A stretch of 64,000 nt of DNA from Agarophyton chilense (taxonomy: Eukaryota > Rhodophyta > Florideophyceae > Gracilariales > Gracilariaceae), in contig JARGXX010000077.1 of the NCBI GenBank assembly GCA_030374765.1, positions 434,001 through 498,000 of the forward strand. The letters run 5' to 3'. Within the stretch, counting starts at the first letter, position 1. Each line of letters begins with the position of its first letter. A program made the translations under genes and the position numbers. This document shows positions 10,127 through 19,297 of this stretch, in pieces. The notes under the pieces were generated by a model. It worked only from the letters and a program-made list of their open reading frames with translations, was not told where the DNA came from and ran no database searches.

Positions 10127-13100
10127 ATGAGCGCCTCGGACATTCCTCCGGACGTGCGCACTTGCGCTCCTTCTCCTTCCGCATCGCAGCCCTCAGTCCA
10201 TCGCCCCACGTCCGATCAATCACCAAATCCGCTTCACCCGCACCGCGCCGCCCGTCTGCCGCGTCCCCGCAGGCCGCCTTCCGCTTCGCACGCCGCACGT
10301 GGCGAGTCCATCTCGCTTGCGCGTCGCGCCGCCGCCGCCGCCAAGAAGAAGCGTGAGCGCGCTCGCGCAGAGTTTGAACAACGCGGACTCGGCGCCAGTT
10401 TGGATACCGTCTTGCGCGACTTTGTGTCGGCCAATGCCTCCACTCGCCCAAACGTCAGTCAGAACAAGGCCAAACGCCAGAAGCGCATCAAGTGGACTGC
10501 CCAGGAAGTCGACGCCCTTCGCAACGGCGTGCACAAGTATGGTGAGGGGCGCTGGGCCGTCATTCTGCGGGAGAACGCAAACCTCTTCAACCCCGTTCGC
10601 ATCAGCGTAGACCTCAAGGACAAATGGCGGAATCTGTCCAAATCCCACAAGACTTGTGACAACCGCCACGCGCGTGCTACTTCTTCCATTGCCAACCAAC
10701 CCATCGCGATATCCACTTCTGCCCCCGTTTCATCATCCCCTTTGAATCCCCAGCCGTCGCTTCCAACAAGCCTACCCTCCAATACTCCCTCTATTCTTCC
10801 AACTGCTCGTGCCTCTGACAAGCATACTTTTCATAGTCTGCCAGCCATCCAAGCTCATGGCTCTCAAACACAACGCTCTTTGTTGAACGCCAGGCGCTTC
10901 ACGCCCGACTTCATTCCTTCCATGGCCGATGTAAGACGAGCAAACGGTCTTTCCCAACCCCATCAAATAGACAATCTCCCGGTCTTTCCATACCCTCAAG
11001 TGGCTCAATCTCGGCCCTTTCATCAGTCGCATGAAGCGTTGCGTGCTTCAAACCTCACCGGAGTCCCGTTGCACCCCTCCGAAGTGCCGAAACATCCTTC
11101 TGTCGAATTAAGGCACATACCAGTGCCACTACGCATGGGGCAAAGACCGGTGGTTAATCCGAACAGTGTTTCCTTGCTTGTTGGTAGTGCCCCGCACAAT
11201 GCAGCATTTGGTAGATCTGTCGACGAGAGAAATCTTCCCCATGTTCACCAATTCCTCGGCACTGCGGCAGCAAGTCACAGAACATTAGAATTCATGCAAA
11301 GTTCAAGAGCAATGCAAACCCTGCCTGTAACACAAGCGCAGCACTTTGATCCAGTTCCACAATCGTACCCTTCTTCTGCTCCACAGATTTCCCGCGACAC
11401 ACCGGGTACACTAGTTGCCCCTCAGCGTGTTTATGGGATTAGTCGTGACGAAAGATTCCAACCGTCGAGAGTATCTGGTACACTGATTCACCAAAGACAT
11501 ATGCATTGTCTTCAACCTATGGCGCAACACTTACTGAACGATTCCACCCAGTTTCGGGCTTCACATTCATTGAAAGAGCGAACTGCTTGTGACCCGCCAA
11601 ATGAAATGCACCCCCTTCCAAACGATGACAACCAGTCTCAAGACCTCAGTTCTCGCTTCCCGCCTTATGCATGTGGAGAACCGCGCTTGGATAGCCAACG
11701 CGATCCTACTGGACCAAGGTCCGGTCGCCATTCAGTAGAAGATGTGGTGCAAAATCACGGGCGCCAGGTCAACAACCCAGAGCGATCAGAGCGGCACAAC
11801 ATGCGGGAGAATGAGAGTGGCATATGTATGTATCAGCGGAACAGTGCGACTCAGTCTCTTGATGACGATATGCATCACTTACGCTCCTCAAATTCGGAAA
11901 CCCGATATACTCATCATCAGTCTGAGGACGGCCAATACCACTATTTGCGCACATCCGGAAATGAGGAGCGATACGGTTCGGGGCAAGGTGACAGTGATTC
12001 GAATCAGGGCCGGATTTCCTCGCACTCTGGCAGCACCTTTGGTCCTGCTGGCGGAGACATGAATCGAAACAGCTTGGACCACACAGGAGGGAGTATGCAT
12101 ATGAGCATAGGAGACCAACCAGCACTTGTTCGAACTGGTGATAGCATTCACAATGAGGATTCCATGCACCAAGTGGAAGTACCGCGCGAAGTTTTGGACA
12201 ACGATGAAGATGACTCAGAAGGTGAGCATTTAAGTCATCCTCACACTGATCCAAATCAGTCGAACTTGTATCATGGAAGCGATGAGGACGATGACCAGCT
12301 CACTGCGCATCATTCATATGGCCTTGTCAATCCTGATGTTGAGGGGTCGGACGAAGATGAGGTTCGTGACGACAGGCACACGCTTGGACTTCCAGACGCC
12401 CAACATGGAATTCACTTACAGGTTTCACTTCCCGCAGGGTCTCAAGACTGTTTCGTTTCAGATCGCGTGCGGTCGCCTTTGGTGAATCAGGATCATCAAC
12501 ATCAACCCCATTACTTAGGCAATATTCCACGCGTCGAAAAATCGAAGACCAGTCAACTTGGTGATAGTTTGCAGATCGAAAGAGGGGGTACCTCATTGGG
12601 TCAAAGAAGAGAAGGAAATGGATCCAACTACGCCCATCGAGTCAGGGTAGAGAATCAAAGGGCCAGCACCTCGAGCAAGGTTAACAACTTGAGGTTTACT
12701 GAGCTTCGAAGCATTGAAAATAGTTCACGACACGGCGGGGTCCATCGTAGCCGTGATGAAGAAATAGCACATTCAGATCGTCAGGTTATCTCTGGTGTGC
12801 ACGACAAGGATTCTGAAGTCCGCCGACTTGACTCAAATATTCGTGAGCGTAGCGTGGCGAGAGAAGTTGACGAATTCTCTACAAACGGGTCGAACTCTGA
12901 CGAAAACTACTCTACGCGAAAGAGAGATATAAAGGACGAAAGCGTTGACCATGGCAGCCAGCTGTTGGATTCCAAGAGCACTTGTGGGATGCTTGGCACT
13001 AGAGCCATAACGATGAATGGAAGGGACGGGACAAGAAAAAGCTCTTCCTTTGCGCATCCTCCTAACCCAGCTCAGAAGATAAACAGCGGCAATGTACAGG

Positions 13101-13624
13101 AATCTATACTGGACTTGCGAAGTCGGTCATCCTTTGAACCACAAAAACTGACGAAGAAAAACACGTCAAATAGTGACAGCTCGAGGGAAGACATACCGCT
13201 TGTGAACTCGGCGAATAGCTTTAGAGTGACGAGAATCAAAGCATCTGCGCAGGGACATGAGAGAACAGTACTTGAAAGCCGCGGCGCTGCGGAACGCGAG
13301 CTACAATTGTCTTTACGAAATAGACACGTCGCTCCAATAGGGAATGACAAAGATTCCATTCAAAACCAGGGAGTACAAGTTCATCAGTACTCTCATGATC
13401 AAAACTCAATGGGTGGCGATGGACAGCATCGAGTTGAAGCAGTGGCTAGTGTGGCAAGTCTTTTGAACCCAGCGTCACTTGGGTCGAGCGTGCCTATGAA
13501 GAGTTATGATCACCCACAGCAAACTTGTGGGGAGAGTGGGAGAAGTAGTAAGCATCCTACACTGGAGGACTGTACTGGAGAAGGTGACTCGTTGAGGAGG
13601 GTAAAGACAGAGTTGCCCGGATAG
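10127..13624 (+). CDS. Telobox-type Myb/SANT DNA-binding protein
   Basis: A single-exon 1165-residue protein with ATG at 10127. A basic Pro/Arg-rich N-terminus precedes one Myb/SANT repeat at about 119-175. The first helix carries the KWTAQEVDALRNGV pattern and the recognition helix is VDLKDKWRNL, the telobox signature (VDLKDKWRN) of telomere-repeat-binding proteins such as plant TRF/TRB and animal TRF1/2. Conserved tryptophans are at W123, W143 and W167. The remaining roughly 990 residues are His/Ser/Asn/Asp-rich and disordered, with acidic clusters, and no TRFH dimerisation domain is evident. Telomeric binding is therefore suggested only by the telobox. A polyadenylation-like AATAAA lies at 13816-13821. 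It converges on the EF-hand gene with 396 bp between stops. Confidence 0.87.
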   Translation: MSASDIPPDVRTCAPSPSASQPSVHRPTSDQSPNPLHPHRAARLPRPRRPPSASHAARGESISLARRAAAAAKKKRERARAEFEQRGLGASLDTVLRDFVSANASTRPNVSQNKAKRQKRIKWTAQEVDALRNGVHKYGEGRWAVILRENANLFNPVRISVDLKDKWRNLSKSHKTCDNRHARATSSIANQPIAISTSAPVSSSPLNPQPSLPTSLPSNTPSILPTARASDKHTFHSLPAIQAHGSQTQRSLLNARRFTPDFIPSMADVRRANGLSQPHQIDNLPVFPYPQVAQSRPFHQSHEALRASNLTGVPLHPSEVPKHPSVELRHIPVPLRMGQRPVVNPNSVSLLVGSAPHNAAFGRSVDERNLPHVHQFLGTAAASHRTLEFMQSSRAMQTLPVTQAQHFDPVPQSYPSSAPQISRDTPGTLVAPQRVYGISRDERFQPSRVSGTLIHQRHMHCLQPMAQHLLNDSTQFRASHSLKERTACDPPNEMHPLPNDDNQSQDLSSRFPPYACGEPRLDSQRDPTGPRSGRHSVEDVVQNHGRQVNNPERSERHNMRENESGICMYQRNSATQSLDDDMHHLRSSNSETRYTHHQSEDGQYHYLRTSGNEERYGSGQGDSDSNQGRISSHSGSTFGPAGGDMNRNSLDHTGGSMHMSIGDQPALVRTGDSIHNEDSMHQVEVPREVLDNDEDDSEGEHLSHPHTDPNQSNLYHGSDEDDDQLTAHHSYGLVNPDVEGSDEDEVRDDRHTLGLPDAQHGIHLQVSLPAGSQDCFVSDRVRSPLVNQDHQHQPHYLGNIPRVEKSKTSQLGDSLQIERGGTSLGQRREGNGSNYAHRVRVENQRASTSSKVNNLRFTELRSIENSSRHGGVHRSRDEEIAHSDRQVISGVHDKDSEVRRLDSNIRERSVAREVDEFSTNGSNSDENYSTRKRDIKDESVDHGSQLLDSKSTCGMLGTRAITMNGRDGTRKSSSFAHPPNPAQKINSGNVQESILDLRSRSSFEPQKLTKKNTSNSDSSREDIPLVNSANSFRVTRIKASAQGHERTVLESRGAAERELQLSLRNRHVAPIGNDKDSIQNQGVQVHQYSHDQNSMGGDGQHRVEAVASVASLLNPASLGSSVPMKSYDHPQQTCGESGRSSKHPTLEDCTGEGDSLRRVKTELPG

Positions 13625-14020
13625 AGGTTTGAGCTTCAGAAGCATATTGAGAATACTTACTCGTTGATTTCAGAAGTTGAGTGAGATATATGCATATGGA
13701 TATGTATTCAGATGTGGAGATTAGATTGTACAGTGGGTAATGGTCATGGTGGTTGGTGTCTAAACCGATTTTGGAAGGGAATATATGACTTGTGAATATA
13801 TTTGTGGATAATAAAAATAAACTTGGGTTTTTATGTTGGGGTGTTTTTGATGGGAGCATTTGAAAGGAACCAAGCTAGAGACTTGAGAGCCGGTACGGAA
13901 GCAAACACGTAGATTAAGTTACAAGAATCGAGGACGAAATTGGTCGTTGGGGCATGGCGGCGTGAAAACGAAAAAATGTGCAAAGGAGAAGGTGGAGAAA
14001 CAGGGAGGCAGTGACGATTT
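13625..14020. other. Convergent 3' regions of Myb and EF-hand genes
   Basis: A 396-bp gap between two stop codons, holding AATAAA at 13816-13821 for the Myb gene. No gene is seen. Confidence 0.5.
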
Positions 14021-14563
14021 TCATTCCGTGACGGAACGGTCTTCTTCAAATTGTTGGAGGCGCTTCATAATATTCAAAAAGTCAGTTCTATCGATGTGGT
14101 TCTTGCGCAGAACAGCGGGCGCCGGGTTGAACTCGTCCGCAACATCGGTCATGGCCAGCGCTTCGTCCATGGTGATGGTGACGCCGAAGACATTCATAAC
14201 CTTCGCTAGCTCGGCGGCAGAGATTGTGCCGGACTCGTCCTCGTCAAGCACCTGAAAGATTTCATCGTTGTGCACGTCGCCCATGTCGAGGTTGTATACG
14301 GCAAAGAAGTCGAGGAATTGATTGAAGTCGATTGAGGTTGGAGGGGGGTCATCCGGAGCGAGGCGTAGGGCTTGTCGGAGGTAGTGGAGGATGGTGTCGG
14401 TGTCGGGGGGGTTCTGGCTGGTTAGACGAACGACTTGACGGAGTTCGCGTAAGTCCATGCGCTTGTCCTTGGTGAGGTCGAAGAGGTCGAAGACGCGGTG
14501 CAGATCGTTGATGGAGCAGGTGAGCAGGTCGGACTGGTTCTGCGCGTTGGCGGGCGCGGCCAT
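14021..14563 (-). CDS. EF-hand calcium-binding protein
   Basis: A 180-residue protein from the first ATG (14561-14563). The longer open frame starts only at a TTG. Loop 1 (about 29-40, DLTKDKRMDLRE) and loop 3 (about 107-118, DEDESGTISAAE) match the 12-residue EF-hand consensus with Asp at 1 and Glu at 12. The regions where hands 2 and 4 should be are degenerate: a Pro-rich APDDPPPTSIDF and an expanded segment before IDRTDFLNIM. Four-hand spacing resembles the calmodulin/centrin/calcineurin-B superfamily, with probably only two functional sites. It is divergent from the UPF0126 gene across about 500 bp. The specific subfamily cannot be assigned from the sequence alone. Confidence 0.87.
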   Translation of the reverse strand: MAAPANAQNQSDLLTCSINDLHRVFDLFDLTKDKRMDLRELRQVVRLTSQNPPDTDTILHYLRQALRLAPDDPPPTSIDFNQFLDFFAVYNLDMGDVHNDEIFQVLDEDESGTISAAELAKVMNVFGVTITMDEALAMTDVADEFNPAPAVLRKNHIDRTDFLNIMKRLQQFEEDRSVTE

Positions 14564-15061
14564 TGTGGGCGACGAGAAGCGGGCGGCGAAGGAAAATGTG
14601 TGAGGGGTGGAGCGGAGGAGGAGATGGCGTGGATGGGACACTTCAAGTGTGAAGAGAAAAGCGGTTTTGCGCTTGGTTGTTTGGTTGGCTCGTACTGAGC
14701 AACAGGCTGACGTGCACGTCGCACGCGAGCCGCGCGTTTCGGTTGGCGCCAAGACGACAACGCCACCAGAAGCAACTCATGCGCGCGCAACGCGTGGCCA
14801 CGTGTGCCGGGCCACCCTTCGCCAGCCGCATCGCCTCAGCCGCACAATCGCCGCACTGGCGCATCATGCGCCCTCGACGCGCCCTCGACGCGCCCCATCC
14901 CGCCAATGAAGGCACACCGTTGATCTTTGAGAGCTACGAATGTAGATACTGCCCTATCGATAGCTGTCTTGTTTGCTCACTACTTCGCGCTCGCTGTCGG
15001 CTACTCCGCCGTCGCCGTTGCCGCCGTCGCTGACGCGGCTCTCGCGTCGCGCTCCGCCCCC

Positions 15062-16027
15062 ATGACGCGCTCCATTCCACTGGCTGCCCGTTCCGTCGCG
15101 CGTTACGTGTACGCTGTGCGCGCGCGCGCCCCCGCGTCGAGCCGCGTGTTTTGCAGCGCGGCACCGTCTCCATCGTCATCGTCGTCGTCATCGTCGTCGT
15201 CGTCATCGTCGTCGTCACCGTCATCAACGCCGTCGTCTTCGTCGCCGTCGTCATGTGCGGGTGTAGGCAAGGGCTCGTCGCGCGCGGTCAGCACGGTCAG
15301 CACGGTCAGCACGGCCGGAGCGGAGAGAGTGCGGGAACGGTTATTACCAATGGACTCGTTGCCGCGCTACGCCAACGGCAGCACGCTGGGGCTTCTGCGC
15401 CTCGGCGACTACATCGGAACGCTATCGTTCGCGCACTCCGGCGCGCTGTTGGCGGCTGCCAGCGGAATGGACGTGTTGGGCGCCACCATGGTGGGCACCA
15501 TCACCGCAGTGGGCGGTGGCACCATTCGCGACGCCATCATCCTCGCAAAGCGTCCCTTCTGGACCGACGAAGTCGAGTATCTGTACCTCTGCATAGCCAC
15601 AGCCACCGCCACCTTCGCCGCGTACAGCGCCAGCGCGCCGCCCACATCGCGCGAGGAAAGCGTGCCAGAATTCGTGGGCGACACCATCGGCGTGGGTGCC
15701 TTCTGCGTCATTGGCGCCATGAACGGCGTGCGCGCGCGCGTACCGTTCGTGGTTGTCGTGCTGTGCGGCATGGCCACGGCCACGTTTGGCGGCGTCGTGC
15801 GTGACGTGTTGTGTGGCCGCAAAGTGCGCATCCTTCACTCGCGCGCCGAGATCTACGCTACCACCGCCGCCGCGGGCGCCGCTTCTTACGTCGCCGCGCG
15901 CGCCGCTGGTGCGCCCGTCATCGCGCGCGTCGCCGCCGGCGTGGGCGTTGCCGCCGCCCTCCGCACCTGGGCCTGGGCCAGCGGAGTACGGCTGCCCGTC
16001 TGGCCTGAGCACCAGCGCGACGACTAA
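15062..16027 (+). CDS. UPF0126 / glycine-transporter-domain membrane protein, probably organellar
   Basis: A 321-residue protein from the first ATG (15062); the frame opens further upstream only at a TTG. The N-terminus (MTRSIPLAARSVARYVYAVR) is rich in Arg, Ala and Ser with no acidic residues, like a transit peptide. A poly-Ser tract (about 38-52) encoded by TCG/TCA repeats follows. The body (about 105-300) contains two homologous membrane repeats with the signature GGGTIRD (151-157) and GGVVRD (243-248), typical of bacterial YicG/YadS-type UPF0126 proteins. Those have a TRIC-like fold and some transport glycine. Six or seven membrane helices are expected. Targeting to plastid or mitochondrion is inferred, and the substrate is unknown. 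Confidence 0.87.
   Translation: MTRSIPLAARSVARYVYAVRARAPASSRVFCSAAPSPSSSSSSSSSSSSSSSPSSTPSSSSPSSCAGVGKGSSRAVSTVSTVSTAGAERVRERLLPMDSLPRYANGSTLGLLRLGDYIGTLSFAHSGALLAAASGMDVLGATMVGTITAVGGGTIRDAIILAKRPFWTDEVEYLYLCIATATATFAAYSASAPPTSREESVPEFVGDTIGVGAFCVIGAMNGVRARVPFVVVVLCGMATATFGGVVRDVLCGRKVRILHSRAEIYATTAAAGAASYVAARAAGAPVIARVAAGVGVAAALRTWAWASGVRLPVWPEHQRDD
15165..15252 (+). repeat. TCG/TCA trinucleotide repeat encoding poly-Ser
   Basis: Imperfect TCG/TCA trinucleotides lie within the UPF0126 gene and encode a serine tract between the putative transit peptide and the membrane domain. Antisense frames in the same stretch read as poly-Asp and are shadows. Confidence 0.85.
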
Positions 16028-16252
16028 CTGAGCGCATCACCCGCGCTTTGTACAGTAAAAATCACCCTTGGTATCTATGCAGCTTGCAGTGGTGCACCGT
16101 TAAACGCGTCTGCTCCTCTCTCTAGAAAGCTTTTTCTACTAGAGATAGATTGACTTCAGTTCATCATACGCTCACTCGCTGCTCGCAACGTCGCCACCCC
16201 CTCGCCTCCGTCTTGCACTTCCCCTCCTTTTCTGCCCTTACCATTCGTCGCC

Positions 16253-17239
16253 ATGGGCAAAGACCGCGACGAGGCCCCACCGCCACATCCGCCCGCGTGC
16301 TCACCGTTGCTCTTTCCGCCGGAGCGCATCCCGCTGGCGCCCGCGCACATCGACCACAATGCCTCCACGCCCTCCGCCTACGAGTCTCCCACCCCGCCCT
16401 CCTCCCCGTCAATCGACTTCCCCTACGGCGCCGTCGCACGCGCCATGTCACCCAGTCTTGACACTGATGCGCCCCGCGAGCGAAGAACCTTGAGGGTGTC
16501 CGATCCGTTACAGACCGTCCATTTGATCACCGACTCGTCGCAAAGCGATCATTCTCACCAGCCCTATCTTGACCGCTCTCAAGTCGAACTTGCCCAGTTT
16601 CGCCAACGTATTACCGATACCACCATTCTTGCTTTTGCTGTTTTTGTCGTCACGGGTATAGTGTTTGTTATCATGACTACGGGTTTCACTGCTATGGTTG
16701 CCAACCAGAACTCAGCTCGACTGCAGATTTACTCCGCGTGGCCGGATGGCGGTGTCATTCCGCCCGAGTATGGCTGCCTTGCTCCAGATGGTGTCCCCAT
16801 TTCAATCCCTCTGCACTGGCAAGATGTCCCCCCAGAAGCTACCAATCTCGTTATTCTCTTTTCTCATCCTGGCGCCTTTCACATCGCTGAAGTCGACCCG
16901 GTACATTGGTTCGTCATGGGCATCCCAATCGGACCAGGCCACAGCGATCACATTCCGCCCAATGCATCTATCAATCCATCATTGCTACCGCATGGCGCCA
17001 TTCAACGTCCGAATGCATACTCGCATCAAGGCTACTATTGGCCGCCGTGCACGAATGCAACCGGCGATTTTACTATACTTGCGTACGCTGTTGAAGCACC
17101 TGCTGTCATTGAGGATCTGCACGATGCTAGGGAAATTATGATGCGCTTTGATGGCGTGCCGTTCGCTAGGCTTAGCGGCACATATACTCATGCTCCTCTA
17201 CACCAGAATGGTCATGTCCCGTACTCGTGGCATGCCTGA
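16253..17239 (+). CDS. Membrane-anchored PEBP (YbhB/Raf-kinase-inhibitor-like) protein
   Basis: A 328-residue protein; the ATG at 16253 sits in a good context (CGCCATGGG). Residues 1-120 are a Pro/Ser-rich cytosolic-looking tail. One membrane segment follows at about 122-148 (ILAFAVFVVTGIVFVI), and the rest is a phosphatidylethanolamine-binding-protein domain (about 156-325). Recognisable blocks are YGCLAPDGVPISIPLHWQDVP, then NLVILFSHPGA, the HWFVMGIP strand and QGYYWPPC. The arrangement suggests a type II membrane protein with the PEBP domain lumenal or extracellular; NAS and NAT sequons fit that. Most eukaryotic PEBPs (RKIP, FT/TFL1) are soluble, and the YbhB-like bacterial branch is the closer look-alike. 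Function unknown; the domain call is firm. Confidence 0.85.
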   Translation: MGKDRDEAPPPHPPACSPLLFPPERIPLAPAHIDHNASTPSAYESPTPPSSPSIDFPYGAVARAMSPSLDTDAPRERRTLRVSDPLQTVHLITDSSQSDHSHQPYLDRSQVELAQFRQRITDTTILAFAVFVVTGIVFVIMTTGFTAMVANQNSARLQIYSAWPDGGVIPPEYGCLAPDGVPISIPLHWQDVPPEATNLVILFSHPGAFHIAEVDPVHWFVMGIPIGPGHSDHIPPNASINPSLLPHGAIQRPNAYSHQGYYWPPCTNATGDFTILAYAVEAPAVIEDLHDAREIMMRFDGVPFARLSGTYTHAPLHQNGHVPYSWHA

Positions 17240-17302
17240 CATGTTCCATCCTCCCGTTTTATGAGGCATGAACGTTAAGAGCACCATAACCACCCCGCTG
17301 TG

Positions 17303-17442
17303 TGCAGTTCTGCATCCCAAGCATTATACTACATCTTCGAAGATAGCGCATGCTCGCACCTTTAGAGCGTCCTGCAGTTCTGCATCCCGAGCACTATACT
17401 GTCTCTTTGAAGATAACGCATGCTCGCACCTTTAGAGCGTGC
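17303..17442. repeat. 70-bp tandem duplication
   Basis: Two direct copies with a 70-bp period (17303-17372 and 17373-17442), each starting TGCAGTTCTGCATCCC and ending CGCACCTTTAGAGCGT. They differ at about nine positions. They lie in the non-coding gap between the PEBP and UFSP2 stops and could be part of a 3' untranslated region. Confidence 0.9.
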
Positions 17443-17762
17443 TGCAACATGCCACTGGAGTTCTCGACTCACACCATTCCGTGTTTAATCTTTTTTTCGT
17501 AGGCCGCCCGAATCTTTATTATTCGGGGTGATTCAACTTGATGAAGAGTAACTAACTTTCTTAGCAGTTAATTCTATTGATATACGCTTGCGCACGGAAT
17601 GACGGAGTCTTTCAAACGCTTTAGAAGCTGTCCATACTTTCACATGTCCTGAATTGCATGAGCAACGTTCATCAACAGCATGTTTGTCGATCACCTTCCG
17701 GTTTCAATCACACCACAATTGACTTCTTTCTTTCCTGAAGGAAAGAACAAAACAGAAAAGAG

Positions 17763-19232
17763 CTACACTACCGACGGTCTTTGCGGCATGCACAAATTGT
17801 AAAAAGCGTTCTGCACAAAAGCGTCCCCTCCCTTCCAAGAGATCCAACCCTTGTTCTGGATCGGCTTTAGATCATCGCGTCCCTCGTAATGTGGGTCCAA
17901 TATCAGGAACTTCGTCTTGGCTGTACGAGAGTCGCGGGCCACTCCGAGAATTGTCCATGCTAGAACTCCGCCACCTACCATCACAGGACTACCCTGTGTA
18001 TCAAAGTGTAGAGCGAGCTCACGGCCCTTGCTTTCCATCTCAGCCCCACTGCTCACGTGCAAAATCTTGCTTGACACTCCTGTCAACTTTTCCAGAGCGT
18101 AACACACTTCATTGGCGCCGATCCATTCCTTGGATCCGACGAAACTTGCGGGCTTGTCACCAACGTCTACAAGTGCTTGCTGAATCTCCTTATGAGAAGG
18201 GAGTTTCCCGTTTTTAAACTCGATGTAACGTTCGAAAACACACCAAGAGAGAATGGTTTGCAGTGATCTGTAAGCGCATCCCCACCCAGAGTCGTTAAAC
18301 TTATTTTGCATGTAATGGCAGTACAGGTATGTGCCGTGCACCATATGTACAGAAACGCCTTCATCGCCTAGTTTATGTGACTTTATGCCCTCGTGAACGT
18401 TTGAAAGACGCCCTATCCATCCCCCATCGGTAAATTCATTTTCCTTTTCAAATGCTCGGCAACTTCGTCTAAACAACGGTCGGTCCGTTGGCAGCATCAG
18501 AGCTTCATGGACCGCTCTTCTGCGCACAATTGATTCCGTGGACCGTTCATCTTCGTCACGAGGTGCAACAAATGTAAGCGCCACTCCGCCGCCTAACACA
18601 CGATGATGCGTCATCGACACTCGCGCTTCGTCCGAAACGGCGAATGTAGCAATGAGAACCCTTCTCAGAGATGTTGCGATTAGATCAAGCACCTCATGTT
18701 TGGAGTCACCGGACTTACAATAAGCCAGACAGTCAAAATCAACCATAACAAGACTAGGATATTCGTCTAAAGTATCTATCACAAGGCCATGTGCTCCATT
18801 CTCTTTTTGGTAAGAAGAGTAAAGCTTGACATCACAAGCCTCCCCGGGGGATGATTCGAGAACTATATCACCAACAGAGTTCTCATCGAGAGCTTCGCCG
18901 TTTAGTATGATCATTTCAGAATCTTTGATATCGCAGACCACTGACTCAATATCGCTGGCGGATACACAAACCGACCCGCAATACCGTAATGATACAAGCT
19001 CCAAAGAGTCAGCCTCAGCTGATTCCGTGACAACATCCTGTACCTTCATTGATTCTGTTTTCCACTCAAGCCCCGCTGGAAGGATTAGGGCAGTGGGGGC
19101 ATCTTTTTGGTTCCCTAGTCCAACACAACGTCCTGCGGCGCAAATTATCGCGGAAACATCGGAATCGCCGTTCAATTGCGAAAGCACGAGCTTGGTCTCT
19201 TCAGCGAGTTGAAATTGCACTCCCTCTCGCAT
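17763..19232 (-). CDS. UFSP2: UFM1-specific cysteine protease 2
   Basis: A 489-residue protein from the ATG at 19230-19232; the upstream extension starts at a TTG. Human UFSP2 has 469 residues. The C-terminal third is the peptidase C78 domain. Catalytic Cys319 lies in NDSGWGCAYRSLQTI, and the Asp-Pro-His motif (Asp446, His448) lies in FLILDPHYEG. A PVMVGGGVLAWTILGV strand precedes it, as in known UFSP structures. The long N-terminal half corresponds to the targeting region of UFSP2 and shows no clear motifs. UFSP2 processes pro-UFM1 and removes UFM1 from targets such as ribosomal protein uL24 at the ER. The presence of all three catalytic residues indicates an active enzyme and implies that the host has a UFM1 pathway. 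Confidence 0.95.
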   Translation of the reverse strand: MREGVQFQLAEETKLVLSQLNGDSDVSAIICAAGRCVGLGNQKDAPTALILPAGLEWKTESMKVQDVVTESAEADSLELVSLRYCGSVCVSASDIESVVCDIKDSEMIILNGEALDENSVGDIVLESSPGEACDVKLYSSYQKENGAHGLVIDTLDEYPSLVMVDFDCLAYCKSGDSKHEVLDLIATSLRRVLIATFAVSDEARVSMTHHRVLGGGVALTFVAPRDEDERSTESIVRRRAVHEALMLPTDRPLFRRSCRAFEKENEFTDGGWIGRLSNVHEGIKSHKLGDEGVSVHMVHGTYLYCHYMQNKFNDSGWGCAYRSLQTILSWCVFERYIEFKNGKLPSHKEIQQALVDVGDKPASFVGSKEWIGANEVCYALEKLTGVSSKILHVSSGAEMESKGRELALHFDTQGSPVMVGGGVLAWTILGVARDSRTAKTKFLILDPHYEGRDDLKPIQNKGWISWKGGDAFVQNAFYNLCMPQRPSVV

Positions 19233-19297
19233 TCTGCTGAGCTTCTGCACAGGTGGGGTACGTAGGTTATATATGCATCGAAACAAACATAAAGGAT

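Noticed and set aside
14927-15061. N-terminal extension of the UPF0126 protein
   Set aside because: The frame opens at a TTG; the first ATG is 15062, and the sequence from there looks like a presequence.
15151-15804. 217-codon plus frame and antisense poly-Asp frames over the UPF0126 gene
   Set aside because: Shadows caused by the TCG/TCA repeat and high GC content.
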